A stretch of 64,000 nucleotides of DNA from Acinetobacter sp. S54. Its GTDB lineage: Bacteria; Pseudomonadota; Gammaproteobacteria; Pseudomonadales; Moraxellaceae. Within the stretch, counting starts at the first letter, position 1, and every line of letters begins with the position of its first letter. Location of the stretch: contig NZ_JACVUI010000013.1 of NCBI RefSeq assembly GCF_016624945.1, positions 1 to 64,000 on the forward strand, read 5' to 3'. Positions 30,167 through 39,757 of this stretch are shown piece by piece. The notes below the pieces were generated by a model. It did no database searches and was not told the DNA's origin. It saw only the letters and a program-made list of their open reading frames with translations. The translations under genes were made by a program, and so were the position numbers.

Positions 30167-31087
30167 ATGACCATCACCAAGAAACCACGTATTCCTGCGG
30201 CCGTACACATCCCTGAACAATTTAGTTTTTTACAAGGTTTTCGTGATTATCTGGTGGCTCAGAGTGTGAGCCCACATACCCGTAATGCGTATTTGAGTGA
30301 TTTAATCCAATGTGGCGATTTATCTGCTGTTAATTTGACCGACTGGTCAAGTAATGACGTTTCGGATGTCATGATTGAATTGACTAAGCTCGGTAAAAGC
30401 CCGCGTTCTATTGCACGTTGTCTGTCTGCCTTACGTCAATTTTATAAATTTATGCGCGAACAAAAGCTTAGAACCGATAACCCCATGGCAAATCATAAAA
30501 GCCCAAAACTTGGGCGAGCTTTACCGAAAGATTTATCCGAACAAGATGTAGAGGCCCTGCTTAATGCACCAGATACCCGCGCTGCATTGGGTTTACGTGA
30601 CCGTGCCATGCTAGAAGTTTTGTATGCTTGTGGTTTACGTGTATCTGAGTTACTTAATCTACGACTGGATTTAATTAATTTAAAACAGGGTTATTTACGC
30701 ATTACAGGTAAAGGCAATAAAGAGCGTTTAGTTCCGATGGGACAGTTTGCGACAGATTGGATTGAGCGTTATCTGGAACAATCTCGTCCTGATTTATATA
30801 AAAGTAGTACCGACTATCTATTTCTTACTCAACATGGCGGAATTATGAGTCGACAAAACTTTTGGTATGCCATTAAGCGCTATGCGTTACAGGCTAATAT
30901 TCAAGCAGATTTATCACCTCATACCCTACGCCATGCCTTTGCTACACATTTACTCAATCATGGTGCCGACCTACGTGTAGTACAAATGTTGCTAGGGCAC
31001 AGTGATTTATCTACCACTCAAATCTATACTCATGTAGCACAAGTTCGTATGCAACAATTACATGCCCAGCATCACCCACGTGGCTAG
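30167..31087 (+). CDS. xerD: Site-specific tyrosine recombinase XerD
   Basis: With XerC, XerD resolves chromosome dimers at dif near the terminus. The N-terminal SAM-like domain contains FLQGFRDYLVAQSVSPHT. The catalytic half has the first Arg in CGLRVSELL, Lys in GKGNKERLVP, the His/Arg in LSPHTLRHAFATHLL and the nucleophile Tyr in LSTTQIYTHV. I call XerD rather than XerC because xerD-dsbC-hom-thrC is conserved with Pseudomonas. The start is uncertain among ATG 30167 (GAGA 9 nt upstream, chosen), ATG 30149 and GTG 30140. No dif site is evident nearby. Confidence 0.9.
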   Translation: MTITKKPRIPAAVHIPEQFSFLQGFRDYLVAQSVSPHTRNAYLSDLIQCGDLSAVNLTDWSSNDVSDVMIELTKLGKSPRSIARCLSALRQFYKFMREQKLRTDNPMANHKSPKLGRALPKDLSEQDVEALLNAPDTRAALGLRDRAMLEVLYACGLRVSELLNLRLDLINLKQGYLRITGKGNKERLVPMGQFATDWIERYLEQSRPDLYKSSTDYLFLTQHGGIMSRQNFWYAIKRYALQANIQADLSPHTLRHAFATHLLNHGADLRVVQMLLGHSDLSTTQIYTHVAQVRMQQLHAQHHPRG

Positions 31088-31226
31088 ACAATAACCAAAA
31101 TAATGTGATCAACTCTACAAAAATACTGATTATTTTTTACAGTTCATCTTGAATAACACACATAGCCCATTCTTTTTTTTGTTATTCTTAGCCCTTTCCA
31201 CATAGAATTTTAATTAAGGGTTGTCT

Positions 31227-32042
31227 ATGTTGTTTACCCGATCTCATCTTTTTTTAGCATGTACTGTGGCAACGAGTCTCGCCCTTTCCGCCTGCTCAAA
31301 AGAAAACTCAGCACAAAAACAAGATACATTAACGGCCAGTGCGCCTGCGACTGGGGAAGCATCTACCCTAACTGAACGAAATGCCCAGCAGCGTTTAGCA
31401 ATCACCCTACAACAACAGTTTCAAAAGTCCAATATCAATGCCAAAGTAATAGATATTAAACCAACTGAAGTTCCAAATTTATATTGGGTGAATCTGGAAG
31501 GCATGAGTTCGGTCTATGCCACTAGCGATGGCAAATATATCATTCAGGGTGAAGTGATCCGTTTGGGCGATAAAGAACTGACGAATGTCGGTGATGCCCT
31601 GCAATCGGCAGAAAATAAAAAGTTATTTGCTGCCCTTAAAACGGAAGATTTGATTGTATACCCTGCAAGCAAGGGTAAAGCTAAACATGTGATTTATGTA
31701 TTTACTGACTCAAGTTGTCCGTATTGTCATAAATTACATGAACATATCAGTGAAATTACCAGCAAAGGCATTGAAGTCCGTTATATCGCTTGGCCACGTG
31801 GTGAACAGTTTATGCCGACGATGCAGGCAATCTGGTGTAGTGAAGACCGTAAAGCCGCATTTGACCAATCTGTTCAAGGTTTACCGGTACAGGCACCCCA
31901 ATGTAAAAATCCCGTTCATGAACAATATCAACTTGGTCTAAATATTGGAGTCAATGGAACACCTGCAATATATAATAGTGAAGGTCAATATCTAGGTGGA
32001 TATCTCACTCCTGATGAGTTAGTAAAACGACTGGAAAAATAA
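31227..32042 (+). CDS. dsbC: DsbC-like thiol:disulfide isomerase, predicted lipoprotein
   Basis: DsbC proteins shuffle wrong disulfides in the periplasm. The thioredoxin-fold active site is DSSCPYCHKLH (near residue 170). The cis-Pro loop is GVNGTPAIY. An N-terminal dimerisation region precedes it, as in DsbC. The signal sequence ends in LALSAC, a lipobox, so the protein is probably a lipoprotein, unlike soluble E. coli DsbC; the extra Ser/Thr-rich linker follows. The ATG at 31227 (271 residues) has AAGGG 6 nt upstream. xerD lies 5' and hom 3'. Confidence 0.87.
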   Translation: MLFTRSHLFLACTVATSLALSACSKENSAQKQDTLTASAPATGEASTLTERNAQQRLAITLQQQFQKSNINAKVIDIKPTEVPNLYWVNLEGMSSVYATSDGKYIIQGEVIRLGDKELTNVGDALQSAENKKLFAALKTEDLIVYPASKGKAKHVIYVFTDSSCPYCHKLHEHISEITSKGIEVRYIAWPRGEQFMPTMQAIWCSEDRKAAFDQSVQGLPVQAPQCKNPVHEQYQLGLNIGVNGTPAIYNSEGQYLGGYLTPDELVKRLEK

Positions 32043-32178
32043 ATATTTCGCTCCATCCTCATAATTTATAAAAATTTGACACTAGGCGAAGATAAAGCAC
32101 ACTTCGCCCTAGAGTCTGACGCTTTTTTTAGCTATGATCTAATCTTGTTTACTTTTTAACGCATGTATGGAGTGTGAC

Positions 32179-33480
32179 GTGAAACCAGTTCGTCTGGCAA
32201 TACTCGGTCTTGGAACCGTTGGTGGTGGAGCCCTTAAACTATTACAAGAAAACGCTGCTGAAATTAAACGTCGCACCGGTCGTGAAATTCAAATTACCTA
32301 CGTTGGTACCCGCCGTCTCCGTCCTGATCTTGAGTTAGAAGGCATTAAACAAAGTGCCGACCTACTGGAAATCGTGCGTCAGCCTGATGTCGATATTGTG
32401 GTTGAAGTAATGGGTGGCATCCACCCTGCATATGAAGTGATTATGGAAGCCATCAAACATGGCAAACAAGTGGTTACTGCCAATAAAGCACTTCTAGCTG
32501 AGCATGGCAACGAGCTCTTTAAAGCTGCTGAAGATAACGCGGTTCAAATCGCTTATGAAGCAGCAGTTGCAGGTGGGATTCCAATTATTAAAGTCATTCG
32601 TGAAGGTTTGGCAGCCAATCGAATTGAATGGCTTGCAGGCATTATCAATGGCACAGGCAACTTTATCCTCACCGAAATGCGCGATAAAGGTCGTACCTTT
32701 ATTGATGTCCTAAAAGAAGCACAGGAATTAGGCTATGCTGAAGCAGATCCTACCTTTGATGTAGAAGGCATTGATGCCGCACACAAACTGACGATTTTGG
32801 CCTCTTGCGCATTTGGTATTCCTCTACAGTTTGACAAAGTCTATACCGAAGGAATTAGTAAAATTACCGCTCAGGATGTTAAATACGCAGAAGAACTTGG
32901 CTTCCGTATCAAACATCTGGGCATTGCACGTCGTGCTGAACACGGCATTGAGCTTCGTGTCCATCCAACGCTTATTCCCGAAGAAGAATTGATTGCAAAT
33001 GTGAATGGAGTCAAAAATGCAGTGCTGGTACAGGCACATGCAGTTGGCCCAACATTGTATTATGGTGCGGGTGCGGGTGCGGGTCCAACCGCTTCTGCTG
33101 TAGTGGCAGATATCGTCGATATCGTACGTGACATTTCCTATACTGAAGATGGCGCAGGAACAATTCCTCAACTCGCGTTTGAAGCATTAACCGACTTACC
33201 TATTTTGAAACGCGAAGAAATGACAACAGGTTACTATCTGCGTGTCGATGCCGAAGACCAGACAGGTGTACTTGCAGATATCACTACAATTCTGAGCCGT
33301 GCAGGAATCAGTATTGATGCCATCATGCAACAATCTCGTTTGAAAGACTTAATTCCGATCGTAATCTTAACTGATCCAGTGGTGGAGTCAAAAATGGACG
33401 AAGCCATTGCTAAAATTCAGGCTTTGCCTGCAATTCGTGGCGAAATCGTACGAATTCGTTTAGAATCGCTGGATAGTTAA
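32179..33480 (+). CDS. hom: Homoserine dehydrogenase
   Basis: Reduces aspartate semialdehyde to homoserine, the branch point to threonine and methionine. The NAD(P) fold has LAILGLGTVGGGALKLL. The catalytic part has VTANKALLAEHG and AGIINGTGNFILTEM. A C-terminal ACT domain (about 350-430, with DQTGVLADITTILSRAGIS) suggests allosteric inhibition by threonine. I chose the GTG at 32179 (433 residues), since GGAG sits 6 nt upstream; the ATG 4 codons earlier has no ribosome site. thrC follows after 60 bp. Confidence 0.96.
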   Translation: MKPVRLAILGLGTVGGGALKLLQENAAEIKRRTGREIQITYVGTRRLRPDLELEGIKQSADLLEIVRQPDVDIVVEVMGGIHPAYEVIMEAIKHGKQVVTANKALLAEHGNELFKAAEDNAVQIAYEAAVAGGIPIIKVIREGLAANRIEWLAGIINGTGNFILTEMRDKGRTFIDVLKEAQELGYAEADPTFDVEGIDAAHKLTILASCAFGIPLQFDKVYTEGISKITAQDVKYAEELGFRIKHLGIARRAEHGIELRVHPTLIPEEELIANVNGVKNAVLVQAHAVGPTLYYGAGAGAGPTASAVVADIVDIVRDISYTEDGAGTIPQLAFEALTDLPILKREEMTTGYYLRVDAEDQTGVLADITTILSRAGISIDAIMQQSRLKDLIPIVILTDPVVESKMDEAIAKIQALPAIRGEIVRIRLESLDS

Positions 33481-33540
33481 TCGGGTGGAGAGGGTTACTG
33501 CCCTCTCGCCAGCTCTACCTCACACTTGGAACATCATCTC

Positions 33541-34680
33541 ATGTCTAATGCCAATCGTTATACCGGTCTAGTTGATCGTTATCGTGACCGTTTGCCAGTT
33601 TCAGCAACGACGCGTGCTATTTCTTTAGGAGAAGGGAACACCCCACTAATTAAACTAGAGAATATTCCACGTCTGATTGGCAAAAATGTTGAAATCTATG
33701 TGAAGTACGAAGGTTTAAACCCAACAGGTTCATTCAAAGACCGCGGCATGACTATGGCCGTAACGAAAGCGGTTGAAGAAGGCTCTAAAGCCATTATCTG
33801 TGCATCTACAGGTAATACCTCTGCTGCTGCTGCTGCGTATGCGGCACGTGCAGGAATTAAAGCTTTTGTTTTAATTCCAGAAGGCAAAATTGCGATGGGT
33901 AAAATGGCACAAGCCATGATGTATGGAGCAATTACCATGCAAATCCGCGGCAACTTTGATGATGGCATGCGTCTAGTTAAAGAAGTAGCAGATCAAGCGC
34001 CTGTAACCATTGTTAACTCTATCAACCCTTATCGTTTGCAAGGTCAAAAAACTATTGCTTATGAAATTGTAGAAGCTTTAGGCCATGCACCAGATTATCA
34101 TTGCTTACCAGTAGGTAATGCTGGAAATATTACTGCACACTGGATGGGTTATACGGAAGCTGTTGCCAATCAAGCAGCTGATCAATTTGAACAGGTCATT
34201 TATGATGCTGCAACAGATCAATTTACGGGCCCTAAACCAGAAGGCTTACCGACAATGGTCGGGTATCAAGCGTCTGGTGCTGCTCCTTTCTTGCGTGGTG
34301 CACCTGTTGAACAACCTGAAACCATAGCAACTGCGATTCGTATTGGGAATCCACAAAGCTGGAACCATGCTAAAGCAGTCGTTCGAGATTCTAAGGGTTG
34401 GTTTGATGAACTTGCTGATGCTGAGATCCTGGAAGCTCAACGTTTGCTTTCTATGTATGAAGGTGTATTTGTAGAACCTGCTTCTGCTGCATCGATTGGT
34501 GGTGCCATCCGTGATATCAAAGCGGGTAAAATTGCAGAAGGTTCAGTGATTGTATGTACTGTAACAGGCAATGGCTTAAAAGATCCTGATACTGCAATCA
34601 AACAATGTGCCGATGCAGTTATGCTTTCGATCGATGCAACCATGACTCAAGTCAAAGATTCTATTCTGTCAAATATGTAA
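33541..34680 (+). CDS. thrC: Threonine synthase
   Basis: ThrC converts O-phosphohomoserine to threonine using pyridoxal phosphate. The PLP lysine is in NPTGSFKDRGMTMA (near residue 60). The phosphate loop lies in PVGNAGNITAHWMGY, and VTGNGLKDPD closes the domain. At 379 residues this is the shorter, monomer-type class. The ATG at 33541 is chosen over a TTG five codons earlier. It is the last gene of hom-thrC with a strong terminator. Confidence 0.97.
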   Translation: MSNANRYTGLVDRYRDRLPVSATTRAISLGEGNTPLIKLENIPRLIGKNVEIYVKYEGLNPTGSFKDRGMTMAVTKAVEEGSKAIICASTGNTSAAAAAYAARAGIKAFVLIPEGKIAMGKMAQAMMYGAITMQIRGNFDDGMRLVKEVADQAPVTIVNSINPYRLQGQKTIAYEIVEALGHAPDYHCLPVGNAGNITAHWMGYTEAVANQAADQFEQVIYDAATDQFTGPKPEGLPTMVGYQASGAAPFLRGAPVEQPETIATAIRIGNPQSWNHAKAVVRDSKGWFDELADAEILEAQRLLSMYEGVFVEPASAASIGGAIRDIKAGKIAEGSVIVCTVTGNGLKDPDTAIKQCADAVMLSIDATMTQVKDSILSNM

Positions 34681-34695
34681 GTCTAGAACTCACAT

Positions 34696-34727
34696 AAAAA
34701 AACCAGTTGCTTGCAACTGGTTTTTTT
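34696..34727 (+). terminator. Terminator after thrC
   Basis: AAAAAACCAGTTG and CAACTGGTTTTTT pair around CTTG and end in seven T residues, 15 nt after the thrC stop. The A-run on the far side also lets it stop pbpG transcripts from the other strand. Confidence 0.9.
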
Positions 34728-34778
34728 ATTGAAATATTGATCGTAAATCTAATCCAATACTGCAATTTTTAAAAATAT

Positions 34779-35849
34779 TTAAAGACGTTTTGGCTGCTGA
34801 GATAACCATGTCAATAAATTAGTCGCATCATTCGTACGCGCCTGTGAACTAGAAGCTCCCAATAAAACGACAACTGCGGGACGTGAATTCACTGTAGTAT
34901 GCATCACCACACAACGCCCTGCTTCATTAATATAACCTGTTTTTGACAGATTGATATTCCAGCCACCGTTTCGTACCAAGGCATTGGTATTGTTTGATTT
35001 TAAAACGCGATAGCCTAAATTAAAGTCATACGTCGGTGTGGTTGAAAACTGACGAATCAAACCATACTGTGAGGCTGCACTGACTAAAATTCCAAGATCA
35101 CGCGCAGAGGCAACATTGTGCGGATCTAAGCCTGTAGATTCCACATAATGTGTAGAGTTCATTCCTAATTGACGTGCTTTAGCATTCATAGCCGCCACAA
35201 ATGCACTGCGCCCACCTGGATAAGTTCGCGCTAATGCAGCTGCTGCCGGGTTTTCTGATTTCATCAGCGCAAATAACAGCACCTCAGCACGATTCATTGT
35301 GTCGCCAGCACGTAACGTCGAGCTTGAATTTTTGCCCCCTGCTCCAGCGAAATCAATCTGCTGTAAGGTGATTTCTTCAGACATATCCAAACGCGCATCG
35401 GAGGTCACAACCGCTGTCATAAGCTTAGTCAAAGACGCAATCGGAAAAGCAGTATTGGTATTTTTACTGTATAGCACTTCACCTGTCTGGGCATCCATGA
35501 CTAGAGCCGCACGAGCATTTACAGACGGCTGCGAACCATAGCCTCCTGTATCACGAATAACGACTTTCGGTGTAGACGAAATTGACGCATTCGTGCTTGG
35601 TGCAGTGGCAGCAGCACTACCACTACGCACGGTTGTACTGATACTGGTTGAACCTTGCGGACTGGGTTCAAGCTCGCCATCATCATTTAGAAGTTGGCTG
35701 GCTTGATCAGATGACCAATTTAATGATGCAGATCCGTTACCCGTTGAAGGATTAACAATAATCTCAGCATGGCCTGCCGAGCTTAGTGCAAATAAAACAG
35801 ACATGCTCAAGACATGCATTAATGATTTTTTAGAATTTTTCACGATCAA
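34779..35849 (-). CDS. pbpG: D-alanyl-D-alanine endopeptidase, PBP7 type
   Basis: A periplasmic low-molecular-weight penicillin-binding protein that cuts peptidoglycan cross-links. A signal peptide (ending AGHA near residue 28) is followed by a Ser/Thr-rich stretch to about residue 105. The S11 peptidase domain has the nucleophile in AFPIASLTKLMTAV (SxxK), SENPAA (SxN) and LSKTGYINEAGRC (KTG). It ends near residue 356 without the extra C-terminal domain of DacA, fitting PbpG. It is monocistronic, convergent with thrC. Confidence 0.92.
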   Translation of the reverse strand: MIVKNSKKSLMHVLSMSVLFALSSAGHAEIIVNPSTGNGSASLNWSSDQASQLLNDDGELEPSPQGSTSISTTVRSGSAAATAPSTNASISSTPKVVIRDTGGYGSQPSVNARAALVMDAQTGEVLYSKNTNTAFPIASLTKLMTAVVTSDARLDMSEEITLQQIDFAGAGGKNSSSTLRAGDTMNRAEVLLFALMKSENPAAAALARTYPGGRSAFVAAMNAKARQLGMNSTHYVESTGLDPHNVASARDLGILVSAASQYGLIRQFSTTPTYDFNLGYRVLKSNNTNALVRNGGWNINLSKTGYINEAGRCVVMHTTVNSRPAVVVLLGASSSQARTNDATNLLTWLSQQPKRL

Positions 35850-36055
35850 TTACTCAACTCAGGGTATACACAGATTTGCTTATTACCTACATTATGCCTT
35901 ACATTTGAGATAACGGCATGCAGATAATGACGGCAGCAGTGTGTACAACTATTCTCTCAACTTATGTGAATAGGATTGCTAATTTTGTCATTACAATGCA
36001 AGTAAATTTTGCTTTATGTAACAAAAAACATCTTTTTTAGTCCAAGGAGGCCAGC

Positions 36056-36691
36056 GTGATCACAGTATTAGTGGTTGATGATCATGAATTAGTACGTACA
36101 GGGATCTGTCGTATGCTTGAAGATCAAACTGGTGTTGAAGTGATTGGACAGGCAGAATCTGGCGAAGAAGCAATCGCCATTGTACGCCAGCAACATCCAC
36201 AAGTGGTGTTATTGGATGTCAATATGCCCGGCATAGGTGGAGTAGAAACTACACGACGCTTATTACAGACCGCACCTGAGACCAAAGTCATCGCGGTGAG
36301 TGGTCTGGCAGAAGAACCCTATCCTTCTTTGTTATTAAAAGCAGGAGCCAAAGGGTATATCACGAAGGGGGCTCCCATTACGGAGATGGTTAGAGCGATT
36401 AATAAAGTTATGCAAGGCGGTAAATATTTTAGTGCTGATATTGCTGAACAACTGGCGAGCTCTTATTTATCCGACACTCAACAATCGCCTTTTGATGCAC
36501 TTTCAGAACGTGAAATGCAAGTTGCTATGATGGTGGTAAATTGTATTAGCGCACAGGAAATTGCCGATAAACTTTTTGTGAGTGTCAAAACCGTAAATAC
36601 CTATCGCTATCGTATATTTGAAAAATTAGATATTGATAGTGACGTTAAACTCACTCACCTTGCCATTCGTTATGGATTAATTAAACCTTAA
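36056..36691 (+). CDS. gacA: GacA/UvrY-type response regulator
   Basis: A 211-residue NarL-family regulator. The receiver domain (1-120) has VDDHELV near 7, the phospho-Asp in VVLLDVNMPGIGG near 54, and the Lys in AKGYITKGAP. The LuxR-type helix-turn-helix has LSEREMQVAMMVV and SVKTVNTYRYRIFEKL. In gammaproteobacteria GacA, with GacS, drives Rsm sRNAs; no kinase of the GacS type adjoins. A GTG start with AGGAGG 5 nt upstream is clear. It sits 28 bp before pilS, perhaps in one transcript. Confidence 0.93.
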   Translation: MITVLVVDDHELVRTGICRMLEDQTGVEVIGQAESGEEAIAIVRQQHPQVVLLDVNMPGIGGVETTRRLLQTAPETKVIAVSGLAEEPYPSLLLKAGAKGYITKGAPITEMVRAINKVMQGGKYFSADIAEQLASSYLSDTQQSPFDALSEREMQVAMMVVNCISAQEIADKLFVSVKTVNTYRYRIFEKLDIDSDVKLTHLAIRYGLIKP

Positions 36692-36719
36692 TTATTATTC
36701 ACAAGAGTTCAATACGACA

Positions 36720-38288
36720 ATGCAGGCGCAAACTTCTACGCCACTCGCCTATACGATTTACCGTTTAGGTTTGTGGTATACCCTCTATCGCCTGCTTATT
36801 GTCACAGGTTTAATTATTATTTCTCAGCTCATTTCTGAGCAACTCAATAACGACTATAATCAACCCGTTTTATATTTTTATACGCTGATTGGATACTGTG
36901 TTATTAATCTAATCCAGTTTTTGATCTTTAAGTTTTATCCGCAATACATCAATCGACAGTTGGTTGTATTATTTGTCGTTGATGTAATTGCTCTGGGGTT
37001 ATTGACTTTTTCTTTGGGTGCACCAAATTTAAACATCAGTTTACTCTACGTGATCACTGTCTTTTCTGCTACGATTTTACTGCCACGTAAAGCATCTTTA
37101 GTCATCACGTTATTTGCAGTCATTTCTCTTATTTACCAACAATTTTTTTCAAGCTTTTTTGACTACAATAATTTAAATACGATTGGTAATAGCGCCTTAT
37201 TGGCCTTTATATTCTTTGTGATTTATGGCATCGGACAAATTGCCGTACAACACTTCAAAATTCTGGAAAATATCAGCTTTCGTCAATCACAGGCACTTTA
37301 TCAACTTCAAAATATTAATCGTTATATTTTGGAGCAAATTGATGATGGCTATCTGGTAGTGGATGAAAATTACCATGTGGTTCTGAGTAATCCAGCCGCC
37401 TGCACTTTGCTGGGGATTCCTCCATTATTTGCCTATGAACACCTTCCTTTGGCAAAAGCTCAGCCTGATCTATTTGAGTTATTACGCTTTGCCCCATTAG
37501 ATGACGGCGAGCAATTTATTTTTGAGTCCCAACTTTCTACTTACAATGTACATATCAAAGTGCAACGTTTAATCGTTCCGCAACAAGCGTTGATTCTATT
37601 AAGGTTACAAGACGTTCAAGAGCTTAACCAACAAGTACAACAACTCAAGCTTGCAGCTTTAGGTCAACTTTCTGCCAGTATCGCACATGAAATTCGTAAC
37701 CCATTGGCAGCGATAGTACAAGCGAATGAATTATATATAGGCAGCGAATCTGAACAGCAACATTTGCTGCAAAAAATGATCAATAAACAATCTCAGCGGA
37801 TTAATGACATTATTGAAGATACTTTGCGTACGGCGCGCAATGACACTACACATCCACTACTAATCGAACTAGATAGTTTCTTACATCATTTGATGACTGA
37901 GGATTTGTCAGATGTTCAGCATCAAATCCAGTTAGACCTAGTTGAGAATATTGCAATTCTGTTTGACCCTAAACAATTAACTCAAGTTTTAATCAATCTA
38001 ATTCGCAATGCGCTGCGTCACAATGACCCGTCTGTAAATCATATTATTTTGTCGGTTAAATTAATGCGCCCATTTGTGTTTATTGATGTGATTGATTTCG
38101 GTAATGGCGTTGAAAAACGTGATATATCGCAACTATTTAAACCATTTTTTAGTACCGAAATCAAAGGAACTGGTTTAGGATTATATTTGTCCCATAGCCT
38201 GTGTGAAGCGAATCATGCCAAGCTCAGTTATGTGGAACAAGAAAAAGGGGCATGCTTTAGAATTCAATGCTCAACAAAAGATAAATAA
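36720..38288 (+). CDS. pilS: Sensor histidine kinase PilS
   Basis: PilS senses pilin levels in the membrane and phosphorylates PilR. The 522-residue protein has about six transmembrane helices (20-185), a PAS-like region near 195-300 with LEQIDDGYLVVDENYHVVL, the phosphoacceptor in ASIAHEIRNPLAAIVQ near 322, and a HATPase with LINLIRNALRH, DFGNGV and GTGLGLYLSH. Paired with pilR 20 bp downstream. An unusual upstream neighbour is gacA. Confidence 0.92.
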   Translation: MQAQTSTPLAYTIYRLGLWYTLYRLLIVTGLIIISQLISEQLNNDYNQPVLYFYTLIGYCVINLIQFLIFKFYPQYINRQLVVLFVVDVIALGLLTFSLGAPNLNISLLYVITVFSATILLPRKASLVITLFAVISLIYQQFFSSFFDYNNLNTIGNSALLAFIFFVIYGIGQIAVQHFKILENISFRQSQALYQLQNINRYILEQIDDGYLVVDENYHVVLSNPAACTLLGIPPLFAYEHLPLAKAQPDLFELLRFAPLDDGEQFIFESQLSTYNVHIKVQRLIVPQQALILLRLQDVQELNQQVQQLKLAALGQLSASIAHEIRNPLAAIVQANELYIGSESEQQHLLQKMINKQSQRINDIIEDTLRTARNDTTHPLLIELDSFLHHLMTEDLSDVQHQIQLDLVENIAILFDPKQLTQVLINLIRNALRHNDPSVNHIILSVKLMRPFVFIDVIDFGNGVEKRDISQLFKPFFSTEIKGTGLGLYLSHSLCEANHAKLSYVEQEKGACFRIQCSTKDK

Positions 38289-38307
38289 TATTGGGTTTCA
38301 TGGGGTT

Positions 38308-39738
38308 ATGGTGAATAAACAACCGCTAGTTTTACTGGTTGATGATGAAGAAGATCTCTGTGCACTAATGCAAATGACGCTAGCACGTATGGGGATTGCA
38401 ACGCATTGCGCCTATCGGATTGCACAGGCCAAAGAACTACTGCAAAACAACAGTTATGATGCCTGTTTGACGGATTTAAATTTACCTGACGGTAATGGGC
38501 TTGATTTGGTTGATTATGTAACAAAGCAGTTCAGTCATTTGCCTATCGCAGTGTTAACCGCGTATGGCAATATGGATATTGCGATTACTGCACTTAAGGC
38601 GGGTGCTTTTGATTTTGTCAGCAAACCTGTCAATCAGATTCATTTAGAACAATTACTACAAAAGGCATTTAATCAACCTCACAGACAAGCAATCAATGAT
38701 GAAGACAGTCTCGAAAACAAACTGTTAATTGGGCGTTCCGCACCTATTCAGCACTTACGTACTACGTTGAAAAAAATTGCTCGCTCGCAAGCGCCTGTTT
38801 TTGTGACGGGAGAATCTGGCACAGGCAAAGAAGTCGTAGCCAATCTAGTACATCGTTTAAGTAACCGTAGTGAAGGTCCTTTTATTGCCATTAACTGTGG
38901 TGCAATTCCCAGTGAACTACTGGAAAGTGAGTTATTTGGTCATAAAAAGGGAAGTTTTAGCGGCGCAAGCCAAGACAAACAGGGTCTGATTTTATCGGCA
39001 CATGGTGGTAGCTTATTTCTGGATGAAATTGCTGAATTACCGTTAAATATGCAGGTCAAACTGTTACGTGCTGTACAAGAAAAAAAGGTTCGTCCAATAG
39101 GGTCTGAACATGAAATTGATGTCGATTTCCGCGTGATTAGTGCCAGCCATCAGGATCTGGATGCTTTAGTACAACAAGGTAAATTCCGTCAGGATTTATT
39201 TTTCCGTATTCATGTCATGGATCTTGAATTACCCCCCCTGCGTGAGCGTGGGCAGGATATTTTATTACTGGCCAATCACTTCATTCAAAAAGTCTGTTCA
39301 GAATGGGCCATTCCTGTCAAAATTCTGTCTGAACGTGCTCAGGCATTTTTATTAGAGCAATACTTTCCAGGAAATGTTCGTGAATTACGCAATATGATGG
39401 AACGTGCGATTACTTTGAGTGACGATCAGAGTATTGATTTACCACATTTACAAACTGCGCCTTTTCGTTATGCTCAAGTGACCTCTCCCTCAAATAGCAA
39501 TTCCAACTATCTCTCAAGTAATGACGCCCCCAACCCAATACCGACTAGCTTATCAGTCAATAAGTTGCCACATGAAGGCCTTGAACAATACTTGGAAAAA
39601 ATTGAGAAGGAAATTTTATTAAATGCGCTGAATCTAACGCATTGGAATCGCACTTTGGCAGCTAAAAAATTGGGGATGACTTTCCGATCTTTGCGTTATC
39701 GCCTGAAAAAATTTGGGCTTGATACAGAGGAAATTTAA
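38308..39738 (+). CDS. pilR: Sigma-54-dependent response regulator PilR
   Basis: PilR activates the sigma-54 promoter of the type IV pilin gene. The receiver (1-120) has VDDEEDL and DACLTDLNLPDGNG. The AAA+ core has Walker A GESGTGKEVVANLVH, an atypical sigma-54 contact loop GSFSGA in place of GAFTGA, Walker B GGSLFLDEIAE and the Arg-finger region RQDLFFRI. The Fis-type helix-turn-helix lies at the end (NRTLAAKKLGMTFRSLRYRL). I chose the ATG at 38308 (476 residues); the longer frame overlaps the pilS C-terminus. Confidence 0.94.
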   Translation: MVNKQPLVLLVDDEEDLCALMQMTLARMGIATHCAYRIAQAKELLQNNSYDACLTDLNLPDGNGLDLVDYVTKQFSHLPIAVLTAYGNMDIAITALKAGAFDFVSKPVNQIHLEQLLQKAFNQPHRQAINDEDSLENKLLIGRSAPIQHLRTTLKKIARSQAPVFVTGESGTGKEVVANLVHRLSNRSEGPFIAINCGAIPSELLESELFGHKKGSFSGASQDKQGLILSAHGGSLFLDEIAELPLNMQVKLLRAVQEKKVRPIGSEHEIDVDFRVISASHQDLDALVQQGKFRQDLFFRIHVMDLELPPLRERGQDILLLANHFIQKVCSEWAIPVKILSERAQAFLLEQYFPGNVRELRNMMERAITLSDDQSIDLPHLQTAPFRYAQVTSPSNSNSNYLSSNDAPNPIPTSLSVNKLPHEGLEQYLEKIEKEILLNALNLTHWNRTLAAKKLGMTFRSLRYRLKKFGLDTEEI

Positions 39739-39757
39739 ATAGCAGAAAAGCTACTGA

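Noticed and set aside
30167..31087. Integrase of a mobile element
   Set aside because: The tyrosine recombinase is in the conserved xerD-dsbC-hom-thrC order with full core length, so it is housekeeping XerD.
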